64,000 nucleotides of DNA from SFEL01 sp045603585 (GTDB taxonomy: Bacteria; Bacillota; Clostridia; Christensenellales; CAG-138): positions 70,832 to 134,831 of the forward strand of contig JAZUMK010000013.1 of assembly GCA_045603585.1 (NCBI GenBank), written 5' to 3'. This document shows positions 7,527 through 16,245 of this stretch, piece by piece. How positions within the stretch are numbered: the first letter of the stretch is position 1; every line of letters begins with the position of its first letter. The notes below the pieces were generated by a model. It ran no database searches, had not been told where the DNA came from, and saw nothing but the letters and a program-made list of their open reading frames with translations. The translations under genes and the position numbers were made by a program.

Positions 7527-8975
7527 ATGGCTAAAAAATTGATGATAACCGATACCATACTGCGCGATGCTCACCAGTCTCAGGCTGCCACCCGAATGAG
7601 GGTGGAGGATATGCTTCCCGCCTGCGAAATTCTGGACAGCATCGGCTACTACTCCCTGGAATGCTGGGGCGGCGCAACCTTTGACAGCTGCCTTCGCTTC
7701 CTCAATGAGGACCCCTGGGAAAGGCTACGCAAGCTTAAGAAGGCTCTGCCCAATACCAAGCTGCAGATGCTTTTCCGCGGCCAGAATATACTGGGCTACA
7801 AGCACTATGCAGACGACGTAGTTGAGCAGTTCTGCCGCAAGGCGATTGAAAACGGTATTGACGTAGTACGTATATTTGACGCACTCAACGACGTACGCAA
7901 TCTGGAATCCGCCATCAAGTACACCAAGAAGTACGGCGGAATCTGTGAGCCTGCTATCAGCTATACCATCAGCCCTGTACATAACGAGGACTATTTCGTA
8001 AAGCTGGCCAAGGAGCTGGTTCAGATGGGCGCAGACAATATCTGCATTAAGGACATGGCAAACCTGCTGCTGCCTTATGATGCATACTCTCTGGTAAAGC
8101 GTCTTAAGGAAGAAGTGGATGTACCCATCCATCTGCACACCCACAACACCACCGGTACCGGCGACATGACTTACCTCATGGCCATGCAGGCCGGCGTAGA
8201 TATCGTAGACTGCGCTCTGTCTCCTCTGGCAAACGGTACTGCACAGCCTGCCACCGAGGCTCTGGTTGCCACCCTTAAGGGAACCGAGCATGATACCGGC
8301 TATGACCTTGAAAAGCTTGCTCAGGCCGCCAAGCACTTCCGCGGCGTTGCCAACAAGCTCAAGGAGCAGGGCAGCCTGGATCCCAAGGTACTCAACGTTG
8401 ATACCAACACCCTGATTTATCAGGTTCCAGGCGGCATGCTTTCCAACCTTATCAGCCAGCTGAAGCAGGCCAATAAGGAAGAAAAGTACTACGACGTTCT
8501 TGCTGAGATCCCCGTAGTTCGCAAGGACTTCGGCTATCCTCCCCTTGTAACTCCTTCCAGCCAGATAGTTGGTACTCAGGCCGTATTTAACGTACTGATG
8601 GGTCGCTATAAGACCTTTACCAAGGAATCCAAGGCAGTTCTGGCCGGCGAATACGGCGCACTGCCCGGCGAGGTAAACGAAGAAGTACGCCGCATGGCTA
8701 TCGGCGATAAGCAGCCTATAACCTGCCGTCCCGCCGATCTGCTTACTCCCGAGCTCGAGAAGTACGAGCAGGAAGTAAAGGAAATGGGCTACTACGAGCA
8801 GGAAGAGGACGTACTGAGCTACGCTCTGTTCCCCCAGGTAGCACAGAAGTTCTTCGAAGCCCGCAAGGCCGCCAAGGAAGCTCCTGCCGCTCCCGCAGCA
8901 GCCCCCGTAGCGGCGGCGGTGCCTGCCGATCCCAACAAGGTTTACAACCTGTATGTTGAGGACGTTACCATCTAA
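7527..8975 (+). CDS. oadA: Oxaloacetate decarboxylase alpha subunit (carboxyltransferase)
   Basis: 482 residues. An HMGL-like TIM barrel begins with ITDTILRDAHQS (metal-binding Asp) and contains HLHTHNTTGTGD (metal-binding His pair) and the carboxyltransferase-domain features IKDMANLL and PGGMLSNLISQLK. The PYC_OADA conserved domain follows, then an Ala-Pro-rich tail without a biotin domain, consistent with the separate carrier at 5930. It transfers CO2 from oxaloacetate to biotin, giving pyruvate. With the beta and gamma subunits this makes a primary Na+ pump. Specificity for oxaloacetate is inferred from the HMGL-type alpha subunit; other acyl substrates use different alpha families. Confidence 0.94.
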   Translation: MAKKLMITDTILRDAHQSQAATRMRVEDMLPACEILDSIGYYSLECWGGATFDSCLRFLNEDPWERLRKLKKALPNTKLQMLFRGQNILGYKHYADDVVEQFCRKAIENGIDVVRIFDALNDVRNLESAIKYTKKYGGICEPAISYTISPVHNEDYFVKLAKELVQMGADNICIKDMANLLLPYDAYSLVKRLKEEVDVPIHLHTHNTTGTGDMTYLMAMQAGVDIVDCALSPLANGTAQPATEALVATLKGTEHDTGYDLEKLAQAAKHFRGVANKLKEQGSLDPKVLNVDTNTLIYQVPGGMLSNLISQLKQANKEEKYYDVLAEIPVVRKDFGYPPLVTPSSQIVGTQAVFNVLMGRYKTFTKESKAVLAGEYGALPGEVNEEVRRMAIGDKQPITCRPADLLTPELEKYEQEVKEMGYYEQEEDVLSYALFPQVAQKFFEARKAAKEAPAAPAAAPVAAAVPADPNKVYNLYVEDVTI

Positions 8976-8997
8976 CTTAACGCATAATAAAATAAAC

Positions 8998-9024
8998 AGC
9001 GGACGGCTCAGCCGTCCGCTATTT
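8998..9024. terminator. Bidirectional terminator between convergent genes
   Basis: A perfect 10-bp stem AGCGGACGGC/GCCGTCCGCT with loop TCA (8998-9020). T-rich tails lie on both strands, serving oadA on the plus strand and the CotH-domain gene on the minus strand. Confidence 0.8.
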
Positions 9025-9037
9025 GTATGTTTAATTA

Positions 9038-12000
9038 TTATTGAACAGCATCAGCAGGGAAGGAAGCTGTGGCTTTTGTTTTCCATTCTTCCATCTGGGC
9101 GTCAGTAAAGCCGAATTCCTTCTGGAGATAGTTCAGCGCATGGCTCTGCCGCTTTTCAAGACAGTCCCGCAGCTCCTTTACGCTGCTTTTCCATGCGGAT
9201 ACGCTGGAAGGCATACCCCAGCGTTTGATGTGGCGGGCCATTTCGGGTTCCATGGTGGTTACCATCTCGTCAAGAATGCCTGTTACACGCTCTGGATTGA
9301 AGTAATTCAGCGCCACGTAGACGTATCTTTCACCAAAGGCATTGCACCAGCCGGCATTTTTTCTAAGGCCAACGTACAGGTCCATATTAGTAATGGAGCC
9401 ATCCTTGGATGGTATCCCCTCGGGATTAAAATAGCTGGGGAGTATGTTGCGGGTGGGATTGGATGCGCTGAAGGCAAGATCCAAATCGTAATATATCGGC
9501 CGCCATTTTATGGTATAGTCCTCAGTTCGCCAATATTTTTGATTGAACATGTCGCCATTGGCAAAGTATGTCTGGGCAATGAGGTAATCGGTGAAATAAT
9601 CCACATCGACCCACTGGATGAATTCCTGATATTTTGCATCTGATGAGGTGTCTTCCTCAAGGCCATATTTGCGAACCCTGTAAAAATCGGTACGGGTGCC
9701 CGCAAGGGGAGTTTCGTTGCGGCGTATGATGTTTACGCTGTCCGGATCAACGCCGTAATGCGTTGCCAGATAATCCTCGTTCTGGTTTTCGTTCAGGTCG
9801 TACAGTCCCCAGTATTGGCCGTTTATATAGACGATTACGGGGCGGGTATGAATGTAGTCAAGGTTAAGCCCTTCGACGCATTTGCTGTAAAAGGAATCCC
9901 TGAGACGGGCCTTGGAGGCATCCTGACCGGAATTTCTCACCGCAATTGAGGTATACTCGGTAACGTCGTTTCCGGGGAAAAACTGATAGCCGGTGGAGCT
10001 TTGACCGTAGCCGCCGCGGAGGAAAATGGACAGGGATTTCTGCCGCATGGTAAGGGTGGAGGCGCCGTTTACCCTAAGGCCGCAAGGGAATTGGGTACCC
10101 AGCAGACCGTCAGCTTCGTAGTATTCGCAGTATCCTTCCCGCTCAACCTTTTGCCACCTGTCCGTAACGGAATATACTTCATCGAAAGCAGTGCTGTCTA
10201 TGGAGAGACATACCACAGGAAGGGTGTGAGGCTCTTCAAAGAGGAAGGTTGCGGCGGCGGTATCGCTTTGCAGCAGGCCGTCAGCAACCGCAATAGCCTT
10301 AACGGGGGTATTTTTTGATATTGTCAAAGGAGCGGTATACTGGGTGGATTCCACGGTGGGTTTGCTGCCGTCAGTGGTGTAGTATATCTTTGCATCAGGG
10401 GTGAGGCTGCTGATGGACAACTGGAAGGAATCCTTGTGATACAGGGTATTGTCGGAAAAGATAGGGGATGATGTAAAGCTGCGGTATGCAGAGGCTGTGT
10501 TGGCCTTTCCCTTGGTTGGAGAGGAGAAAAATACCCTTTCGGGGTTGCCCTCAACACGTCCTGAGGTCACACCATAGCGCAGAACGCCTGTTTCAAATAT
10601 ATCCTTAATATTTCCGTCTTCATCGGTGAGAATGAGGGTGTCACCGGTGGCGGATATATTAAAGGGCGCCGAAACGCCCGATGTGGATGAGGTTGTGGCG
10701 GATATGGAAGCATATTCTCCGGAGGAAATTTTAAATGAGGGGAATGTGAATTTATCCGGCTGGTTTGGATCGTCGGTAAGGTGCCAGCCCTCAAGATTTA
10801 TGGACTCACCGGATGAATTATGCAGCTCTATCCAGTCTGTGCCGTCGCTTTTTGCGGCTTTAACTGCTGCAACTTCGCTTATATATACTGAGGAAAGCTT
10901 GGTTACGGAAGCATCGGCAGCGTTGGGGAAAGCATGGGTGGTATTTGCCGCGCCGGGGGTGGGGCTTGCATAATAGTAAAGCTGACCGTCAGACCCTAGG
11001 CCAAAGGAGACGTTTTCCCCTATTGCGTGATCAAGCTCAATAAGGTCGTAAGTCATAGTGGCGGTATCTGTAAGCATCAGCTGATTTTCCGTGCGGGACA
11101 GGGAGAAGGAGGTATGAAGCTCACCGTCAGAGGTTTGGTTGCCGGAGAGGAAGACCACCTTATATTCGCCCGGCTCAATGGAAACTTCGGGGAAATGCCA
11201 CTTAAAGGGATCATCCGGATTATCCGACAGGCAGTAACTGCTCAGGGATACTGCACTCGAGGAAGCGTTATAAAGTTCCACCCAGGGAGAGCGGTCGCCA
11301 TAGAAATCGCGGATGCTGTATTCGTTAAACTTGAGAAGTTCGTTTATCCGTACAGCGGCAGTGGAGTCCATGGCAGATAAGGTAAGGGAATCAAATGTTA
11401 TGGCGGAGTTATCATCTGCAGGGGTAGGGAAGGCGGTATAAGTATCCGGACCCACTACGGAAATGCCGGGATATACTGGATTTGTCCAGTTTATCATGGA
11501 GATGATGCTGCCTGTGCCGTTTGCAAGGGCAAGGGCGCTGTCTGCGCTGCCAAGGCGGAAGGACGCATGCATTTCACCGTTGTCGGTGGAATCTTCGCCG
11601 GAAAGATAGATTATTGCATACTGGCCGGGTTGGATCGAGGCAGCGGGCAGTCTCCACTTGGAAGGCTCTGCGATCGAATCCGAAAGGTAATAATCCGAAA
11701 GGGTTATGCTTTCAGAAGAGATATTTTTTATTTCAGCCCAGGAGTAATAGCTTCCGTCTGCAGACTGGAAGGTAGATACGTTTTCGGGCATTACTTCGGT
11801 TATGACCAGAGCGTTGTCTGAGGACATGATGGAAAGGCTGTCTTCAGAGGAAAGGAAGATATCGGTATTGTTTTCACCATTGGGGGTGGGGGAACTGCAA
11901 TAGCCGTAGCTGCCTTGGGATGATCTTGCGTAGGAAACGTCGCTGACCAGCTCAGGTATTTCAAGCTGCTGCATCACGTTGTAATATGGGTCCACAAGGT

Positions 12001-12385
12001 ATAATAATTCGCCGCTTTTGGAAAGGCCGAAACCGGTACAGAGCAGGCCTTCATCACCTTCGTATTTGGCTGCAAATACCGTGATATAACCTCCTGCGGG
12101 AATGGATACGGCAGGGAAAACCCATTTGTGTGGATCCTTAAGATTATCTGTAAGGCCATAGCCTTCCAAATCCACGGGCACGCTGCCGGGATTATACAGC
12201 TCGATCCAGTCCGGACTGCCAAGCACATCGTCCAGCAGAGAAAAGGAATTTGAAGAAACCACCTCGTTGATGTAAATATCAGAGGCGGAACCGCTGGCAG
12301 AGATGCTGCTGCAGCCGGATAAAGCTGTAATCAACAGCGAGCAGATTATAATTGCAAATGCTTTTTTAAAAGAAGAATTAATCAT
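9038..12385 (-). CDS. Lipoprotein with lamin-tail domains and a CotH kinase domain
   Basis: About 1115 residues, exported. The start is ATG 12385, giving a lipoprotein signal (MINSSFKKAFAIIICSLL then lipobox LSGC). Four lamin-tail (LTD) repeats follow, each with I-N-E-V/L, W-I/V-E-L-x-N, LTD/LSD and a PGEY-like turn (roughly residues 30-140, 190-300, 335-450, 495-610). Next comes a chitobiase-C-like segment (KIYYTTDGSKPTVES), then a CotH domain with LRVNGASTLTMRQKS and YDLDLAF. CotH proteins of spore formers are atypical kinases; the LTD repeats suggest surface or polymer binding. The upstream TATAAT-like element lies only 7 nt before the ATG. Multi-domain length is far above CotH itself (about 360 aa). 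Confidence 0.88.
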   Translation of the reverse strand: MINSSFKKAFAIIICSLLITALSGCSSISASGSASDIYINEVVSSNSFSLLDDVLGSPDWIELYNPGSVPVDLEGYGLTDNLKDPHKWVFPAVSIPAGGYITVFAAKYEGDEGLLCTGFGLSKSGELLYLVDPYYNVMQQLEIPELVSDVSYARSSQGSYGYCSSPTPNGENNTDIFLSSEDSLSIMSSDNALVITEVMPENVSTFQSADGSYYSWAEIKNISSESITLSDYYLSDSIAEPSKWRLPAASIQPGQYAIIYLSGEDSTDNGEMHASFRLGSADSALALANGTGSIISMINWTNPVYPGISVVGPDTYTAFPTPADDNSAITFDSLTLSAMDSTAAVRINELLKFNEYSIRDFYGDRSPWVELYNASSSAVSLSSYCLSDNPDDPFKWHFPEVSIEPGEYKVVFLSGNQTSDGELHTSFSLSRTENQLMLTDTATMTYDLIELDHAIGENVSFGLGSDGQLYYYASPTPGAANTTHAFPNAADASVTKLSSVYISEVAAVKAAKSDGTDWIELHNSSGESINLEGWHLTDDPNQPDKFTFPSFKISSGEYASISATTSSTSGVSAPFNISATGDTLILTDEDGNIKDIFETGVLRYGVTSGRVEGNPERVFFSSPTKGKANTASAYRSFTSSPIFSDNTLYHKDSFQLSISSLTPDAKIYYTTDGSKPTVESTQYTAPLTISKNTPVKAIAVADGLLQSDTAAATFLFEEPHTLPVVCLSIDSTAFDEVYSVTDRWQKVEREGYCEYYEADGLLGTQFPCGLRVNGASTLTMRQKSLSIFLRGGYGQSSTGYQFFPGNDVTEYTSIAVRNSGQDASKARLRDSFYSKCVEGLNLDYIHTRPVIVYINGQYWGLYDLNENQNEDYLATHYGVDPDSVNIIRRNETPLAGTRTDFYRVRKYGLEEDTSSDAKYQEFIQWVDVDYFTDYLIAQTYFANGDMFNQKYWRTEDYTIKWRPIYYDLDLAFSASNPTRNILPSYFNPEGIPSKDGSITNMDLYVGLRKNAGWCNAFGERYVYVALNYFNPERVTGILDEMVTTMEPEMARHIKRWGMPSSVSAWKSSVKELRDCLEKRQSHALNYLQKEFGFTDAQMEEWKTKATASFPADAVQ

Positions 12386-12484
12386 GCTTTCATTATAACA
12401 TGTTGAGGTGCATATAACACAAAAAAAGTGAGAATAAACTGTTAATGTGAAGAATAGTTGCTGCTTTTTAATGGCAGCGGACTG

Positions 12485-12493
12485 TGATATACT
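12485..12493 (+). promoter_or_regulatory. Extended -10 promoter of the barnase/barstar pair
   Basis: TGA followed by TATACT. There is no convincing -35 at 17 bp, so an extended -10 promoter is suggested. Confidence 0.4.
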
Positions 12494-12528
12494 GTACGGG
12501 AACATTTAATGACTAAGGAGATACATTC

Positions 12529-13134
12529 ATGTCAAAGCGCAAAAAGCTAATATTGTGCGTTGCTGCGGCGGTTGTAATAATCGGCCTTGCCACAGGCGCG
12601 TTTACTTTTGGCGATATAATCGGTTCCCTCTTTGGAGACAGGGCGGCTCAGCCGGTTGCTCAGGAACAGATAATCGACTCTGCCGAATCGGTTCAGCAGG
12701 ACTTTGAACTGTTGGAAGAGGAATCGGAGCAGATACAGCAGGAAGAGCCGGCGGTTCAGGAACAGCCGGAAGAACAGGCACAGCAGCCTGCTGTCGACGA
12801 AAACGGGACATATACTTCCAAAGAGGATGTGGCGCTGTACATTCACACCTATGGACGCCTGCCCTATAACTTCATCACCAAGAATGAGGCCAGAGAGCTT
12901 GGCTGGGAGGGCGGCTCCGTTGAGGATTATGCGCCGGGATGCAGCATAGGCGGCGACAGATTCGGCAATTACGAAGGCATACTGCCTGAAGGCAAAAAAT
13001 ACACCGAATGCGATATAGATACCCTTGGCAAAAAATCCAGAGGAGCAAAGCGGATAGTGTTCTCAAATGACGGCTGCATCTACTATACCGACGATCATTA
13101 TGAAACATTTGAGCTGCTTTACGGGGAGGAATAA
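12529..13134 (+). CDS. Barnase-family guanyl ribonuclease with N-terminal membrane anchor
   Basis: 201 residues. A hydrophobic helix at 7-27 could be an uncleaved anchor or a signal peptide. Residues 40-92 form a Glu/Gln-rich linker, and 93-201 align closely with barnase. Catalytic and substrate residues are all present: Lys118 (in LPYNFITKNEA), Glu160 (YTECDI), Arg171, Arg175 (KRIVFS) and His190 (DDHYETF). It should cleave single-stranded RNA 3' of G outside the membrane. AAGGAG (12515-12520) precedes ATG, and an extended -10 (TGATATACT, 12485-12493) lies upstream. A barstar gene follows after 3 bp. Confidence 0.93.
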   Translation: MSKRKKLILCVAAAVVIIGLATGAFTFGDIIGSLFGDRAAQPVAQEQIIDSAESVQQDFELLEEESEQIQQEEPAVQEQPEEQAQQPAVDENGTYTSKEDVALYIHTYGRLPYNFITKNEARELGWEGGSVEDYAPGCSIGGDRFGNYEGILPEGKKYTECDIDTLGKKSRGAKRIVFSNDGCIYYTDDHYETFELLYGEE

Positions 13135-13137
13135 TTT

Positions 13138-13410
13138 ATGGAGATAATTATTCTGGATGGAAAAAAGATGGTATCCTTTGATGAACTGCATGATTACCTT
13201 AAAAAGATAATGCGGCTGCCTTCGTATTACGGCCGTAACCTGGATGCTCTGGCGGATTGTCTCAGCGAGCTGGGATCCCATGTAACGGTTATACTCAACA
13301 ACGCTGATGCGATGAAGGCAGGCTTGGGAGTGTATGCGAACAGGCTGCTGACTGTTTTTTATGATATTTCATCCGAACCAAACGGCTTTAACTTTGTAAT
13401 CAGTGAATAA
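13138..13410 (+). CDS. Barstar-family ribonuclease inhibitor
   Basis: 90 residues, the size of barstar. The helix that plugs the RNase active site is conserved: LPSYYGRNLDALADCL, with Tyr30/Tyr31, Asp36 and Asp40 matching barstar Tyr29/Tyr30, Asp35 and Asp39. It lacks a signal peptide, so it acts in the cytoplasm to neutralise enzyme that has not been exported. It begins 3 bp after the ribonuclease stop, preceded by GGGGAGG inside the RNase end, and is therefore co-translated with it. A terminator follows at 13427-13456. Confidence 0.93.
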   Translation: MEIIILDGKKMVSFDELHDYLKKIMRLPSYYGRNLDALADCLSELGSHVTVILNNADAMKAGLGVYANRLLTVFYDISSEPNGFNFVISE

Positions 13411-13426
13411 AACATATAAATGCATG

Positions 13427-13456
13427 CGCCGCCTGATAATCCGGGCGGCGTTTGCG
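13427..13456 (+). terminator. Terminator after barstar
   Basis: CGCCGCC (13427-13433) pairs with GGCGGCG (13444-13450) and is followed by TTTGCGTT. Confidence 0.65.
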
Positions 13457-13553
13457 TTGTGACATCATATTTTAAGCATATGTCCCGCCAATGCAAAATG
13501 AATAAGAAAAATATGTGAAATTGCCTGTATTCCATGTGAAAGCAGGCATCATT

Positions 13554-13562
13554 ATGTTATAA
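13554..13562 (+). promoter_or_regulatory. Extended -10 promoter of the two-component operon
   Basis: TGT plus TATAAT, about 45 bp before the response-regulator start. No clear -35 was found. Confidence 0.4.
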
Positions 13563-13607
13563 TTACACTGTACAAATACGATTATTCACAGGGAGGTTTA
13601 AAATATA

Positions 13608-14300
13608 GTGAGCACTGTTAAAATACTGATTGCAGATGACGACAGAGTAGTACATGAGTCCCTGGGTATATACCTTAAATCCGAGGGATACGAAACGGTG
13701 GACGTATACAACGGAAAGGCGGCGTTGGAAGCATTGGAAAGCGAGAGCGGCATAGCCCTTTGCGTACTGGATATTATGATGCCGGAAATGTCCGGCCTTG
13801 ACGTATGCAGAGAAATACGCAAGACCTCCCGGGTGCCTGTGATTATGCTTACTGCAAAGGGTGAGGAAATAGACCGCATACTGGGCCTTGAGCTTGGCGC
13901 GGATGATTACATTGTGAAGCCCTTCAGCCCCCGCGAGGTTGCTGCCCGCGTAAAGGCTGTGCTGCGCCGTACCAATGAGCAGCAGCAGGCTGCAGACGAT
14001 GGCTGCGTAAATCATCAGGAATTGGCCATCGACATCAAGAGCTACACCGTAACGCTCCGCGGCGAAAGCATAATCTGCACTCCCAAGGAGATAGAGATAC
14101 TTTATATGCTGGCGTCGAATCCCGGTCAGGTATTTACCCGGGAACAGCTGCTCAACCGTGTATGGGGCTATGACTTTGCGGGAGAGACCCGCACTGTGGA
14201 TACCCATATCAAGCGCATCAGAGCAAAGCTTGATAATACCGGGCTCAATTGGAGCATCAAGACAATATACGGCGTAGGCTATAAGTTTGAGGTTGAATAG
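13608..14300 (+). CDS. OmpR/PhoB-family response regulator
   Basis: 230 residues. The receiver domain has the acidic pocket (IADDDR), phospho-acceptor Asp55 (VLDIMMPE) and the KPFSP lysine loop. The C-terminal winged helix (ICTPKEIEILYMLASNPGQVFTREQ, then VDTHIKRIRAKL) is OmpR-type. It is a DNA-binding output partner for the kinase at 14305. GTG start at 13608 follows GGGAGG (13591-13596). Its targets are unknown. It starts an operon with the kinase and a radical-SAM gene. Confidence 0.95.
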   Translation: MSTVKILIADDDRVVHESLGIYLKSEGYETVDVYNGKAALEALESESGIALCVLDIMMPEMSGLDVCREIRKTSRVPVIMLTAKGEEIDRILGLELGADDYIVKPFSPREVAARVKAVLRRTNEQQQAADDGCVNHQELAIDIKSYTVTLRGESIICTPKEIEILYMLASNPGQVFTREQLLNRVWGYDFAGETRTVDTHIKRIRAKLDNTGLNWSIKTIYGVGYKFEVE

Positions 14301-14304
14301 TTAA

Positions 14305-16245
14305 ATGAAAAGCGTATTCTTCCGCCGTCTGCTCATAGTAATGGTCATCGTTATGATGATCATTACCTTTGCTGTGGCGCTGGGCAGCGGTGCGATGGGC
14401 GAAAAAATATATGAGAGTATAAAACTGGATGAAATGATGCCCAAGGGACAGGCTGTGGCGAGCATGGTCAATGAGTACAGCCTTGGCAATATATCCAGCG
14501 ATACTTTAATTCGCCTTGCGGAAAGCTACGTAAGGGACGAAGAGGCCACCACGATAATATTCAATGCCTATCAGGAAAACGTGCTTACTGCAAATGCGCC
14601 GGAAAATGAAGAATGGAGCTTGAACAGCGATGCGCTTGTAGGTATATATAAGCGGGTTCTTGCAGGGGAAACCGTAAGCGAATCAAAGGTTATTGTGGAT
14701 GGCATGGGCGAGGCGCTTGCGGCAGCCGTACCCATAATAAATTTCAACAATATTACCATAGGCGGCGTTGTTATTCTTCAGCCCACCCACGCCGTAAGCG
14801 AAGCAATGAACTCCATGCGAAGGATGATTTATGCTTTCCTTGGCATAGGTACATTGCTGATGATCAGCATACTCAGCGGATATTTCCACTATATCACCGA
14901 ACCCCTTCATGAAATGTCCGAGGCTGCCATAAAAATGTCAAAGGGAAACTTTGACATAAGGGCAAACGAGGCAGAGGAGGGCGAGGTCGGTCTTCTTGCA
15001 AGGGCGTTGAATAACCTTTGTGAAAATCTTTCCGGCACCATATATCAGCTGCGCTTTGAAAAGGGTCAGCTGGATGAGATACTACAAAGCCTGTCCGACG
15101 GCGTTGTGGCGATGGACGGCAGTGGGGCCCTTACCCATTACAACGCTGCTATCATGGCCATGTTTGGCGTGGTAAATGTTGAAAAGCGGCAGGATCTGAT
15201 AGCGGATCCCATGATATGGAAAGCATTTGACGAGGTATTCATTACCGGCGAATCTCAGTCCATAAATTACCCTGCCGCCGGGGAAAAGGTGCTGCTGATA
15301 AGCGTATCCCCCGTACACAATGACGACGGCACACGCACAGGCGTGGTAGGCCTTTTCAAGGATATTACCGAAATGGAACGCACCGAGAAGATGCGCCGCG
15401 AGTATGTTGCCAATGTATCCCATGAGCTGCGCACCCCGCTTACGGCAGTGCGCGGGCTGCTAGAGCCTCTTTCGGACGGCATGGTAAAGGACGAAGAAAG
15501 CAGGCAGCGATATTATAAGATAATGCTCCATGAAGTAATGAGACTGTCGCGGCTTATTACCGATATGCTTACGCTCAGCCGTCTGCAGGCCGGCACTGAA
15601 TACATGGAGCTTTCCCGCGTAAACCTTGAGGAGCTTATTAACGACGTTGCGATAAGCTATGCTGCTGCAGCACAGCAGAAGGGCATATCTCTGGAGGTGG
15701 ATTGCGTTTCTGCGGTAGATGCCCTTACAGACCCTGACAGGATAGAGCAGGTGCTGGTCATTCTTCTGGATAATGCAATGCATTATACTCCGGAGGGAGG
15801 AAAGATAACCTTGCGTCTGCGCTCAGGGGATAGGCTGCTGATAAGCGTGGAGGATAATGGCTGCGGGATCCCCGAAAAAGATATTCCTCATATATTTGAG
15901 CGCTTTTACAAGGTGGATAAATCCCGCGGCGAGGGCGGTACGGGTCTTGGCCTTTCCATAGCAAGCTATATTATGGAAAAACTGGACGAAACCATAACCG
16001 TGGAAAGCAAGGTGGGTGAAGGCACCTGCTTTACCTTTACGGTGCGCCGCTATATTTCCAATGCCATTGAGCTTGGGCCCGCAAATGCAGCGGCAAAGGC
16101 AAAGCAAAAGGAAGAAGCTGCTCATCAGTATATGGAGCATTATAATAAGGTTTACGATGCCGATTATGAAGTGGTCAGTTATTCTGTCGATGACAAGGGC
16201 AAACGGGGAATAAATAAGAAAAAGGACAGACAGGATAAGGTATGA
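14305..16245 (+). CDS. Membrane sensor histidine kinase (HAMP-PAS-HisKA-HATPase)
   Basis: 646 residues. Two transmembrane helices (about 8-30 and 170-192) flank an extracytoplasmic sensor region. HAMP follows (ITEPLHEMSEAAIKMSKGNFD), then a PAS domain (ILQSLSDGVVAMDGSGALTHYN), the HisKA box VSHELRTPLTAVRG with the phosphorylated His, and HATPase N/G boxes (DNAMHYTPEGG, VEDNGCGIPEKD, GGTGLGLSIASYIME). It is WalK/PhoR-like. It starts 4 bp after the regulator. The C-terminus has an unusual basic, disordered tail (KGKRGINKKKDRQDKV). ATGA-type overlap couples it to the radical-SAM gene. Confidence 0.95.
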   Translation: MKSVFFRRLLIVMVIVMMIITFAVALGSGAMGEKIYESIKLDEMMPKGQAVASMVNEYSLGNISSDTLIRLAESYVRDEEATTIIFNAYQENVLTANAPENEEWSLNSDALVGIYKRVLAGETVSESKVIVDGMGEALAAAVPIINFNNITIGGVVILQPTHAVSEAMNSMRRMIYAFLGIGTLLMISILSGYFHYITEPLHEMSEAAIKMSKGNFDIRANEAEEGEVGLLARALNNLCENLSGTIYQLRFEKGQLDEILQSLSDGVVAMDGSGALTHYNAAIMAMFGVVNVEKRQDLIADPMIWKAFDEVFITGESQSINYPAAGEKVLLISVSPVHNDDGTRTGVVGLFKDITEMERTEKMRREYVANVSHELRTPLTAVRGLLEPLSDGMVKDEESRQRYYKIMLHEVMRLSRLITDMLTLSRLQAGTEYMELSRVNLEELINDVAISYAAAAQQKGISLEVDCVSAVDALTDPDRIEQVLVILLDNAMHYTPEGGKITLRLRSGDRLLISVEDNGCGIPEKDIPHIFERFYKVDKSRGEGGTGLGLSIASYIMEKLDETITVESKVGEGTCFTFTVRRYISNAIELGPANAAAKAKQKEEAAHQYMEHYNKVYDADYEVVSYSVDDKGKRGINKKKDRQDKV

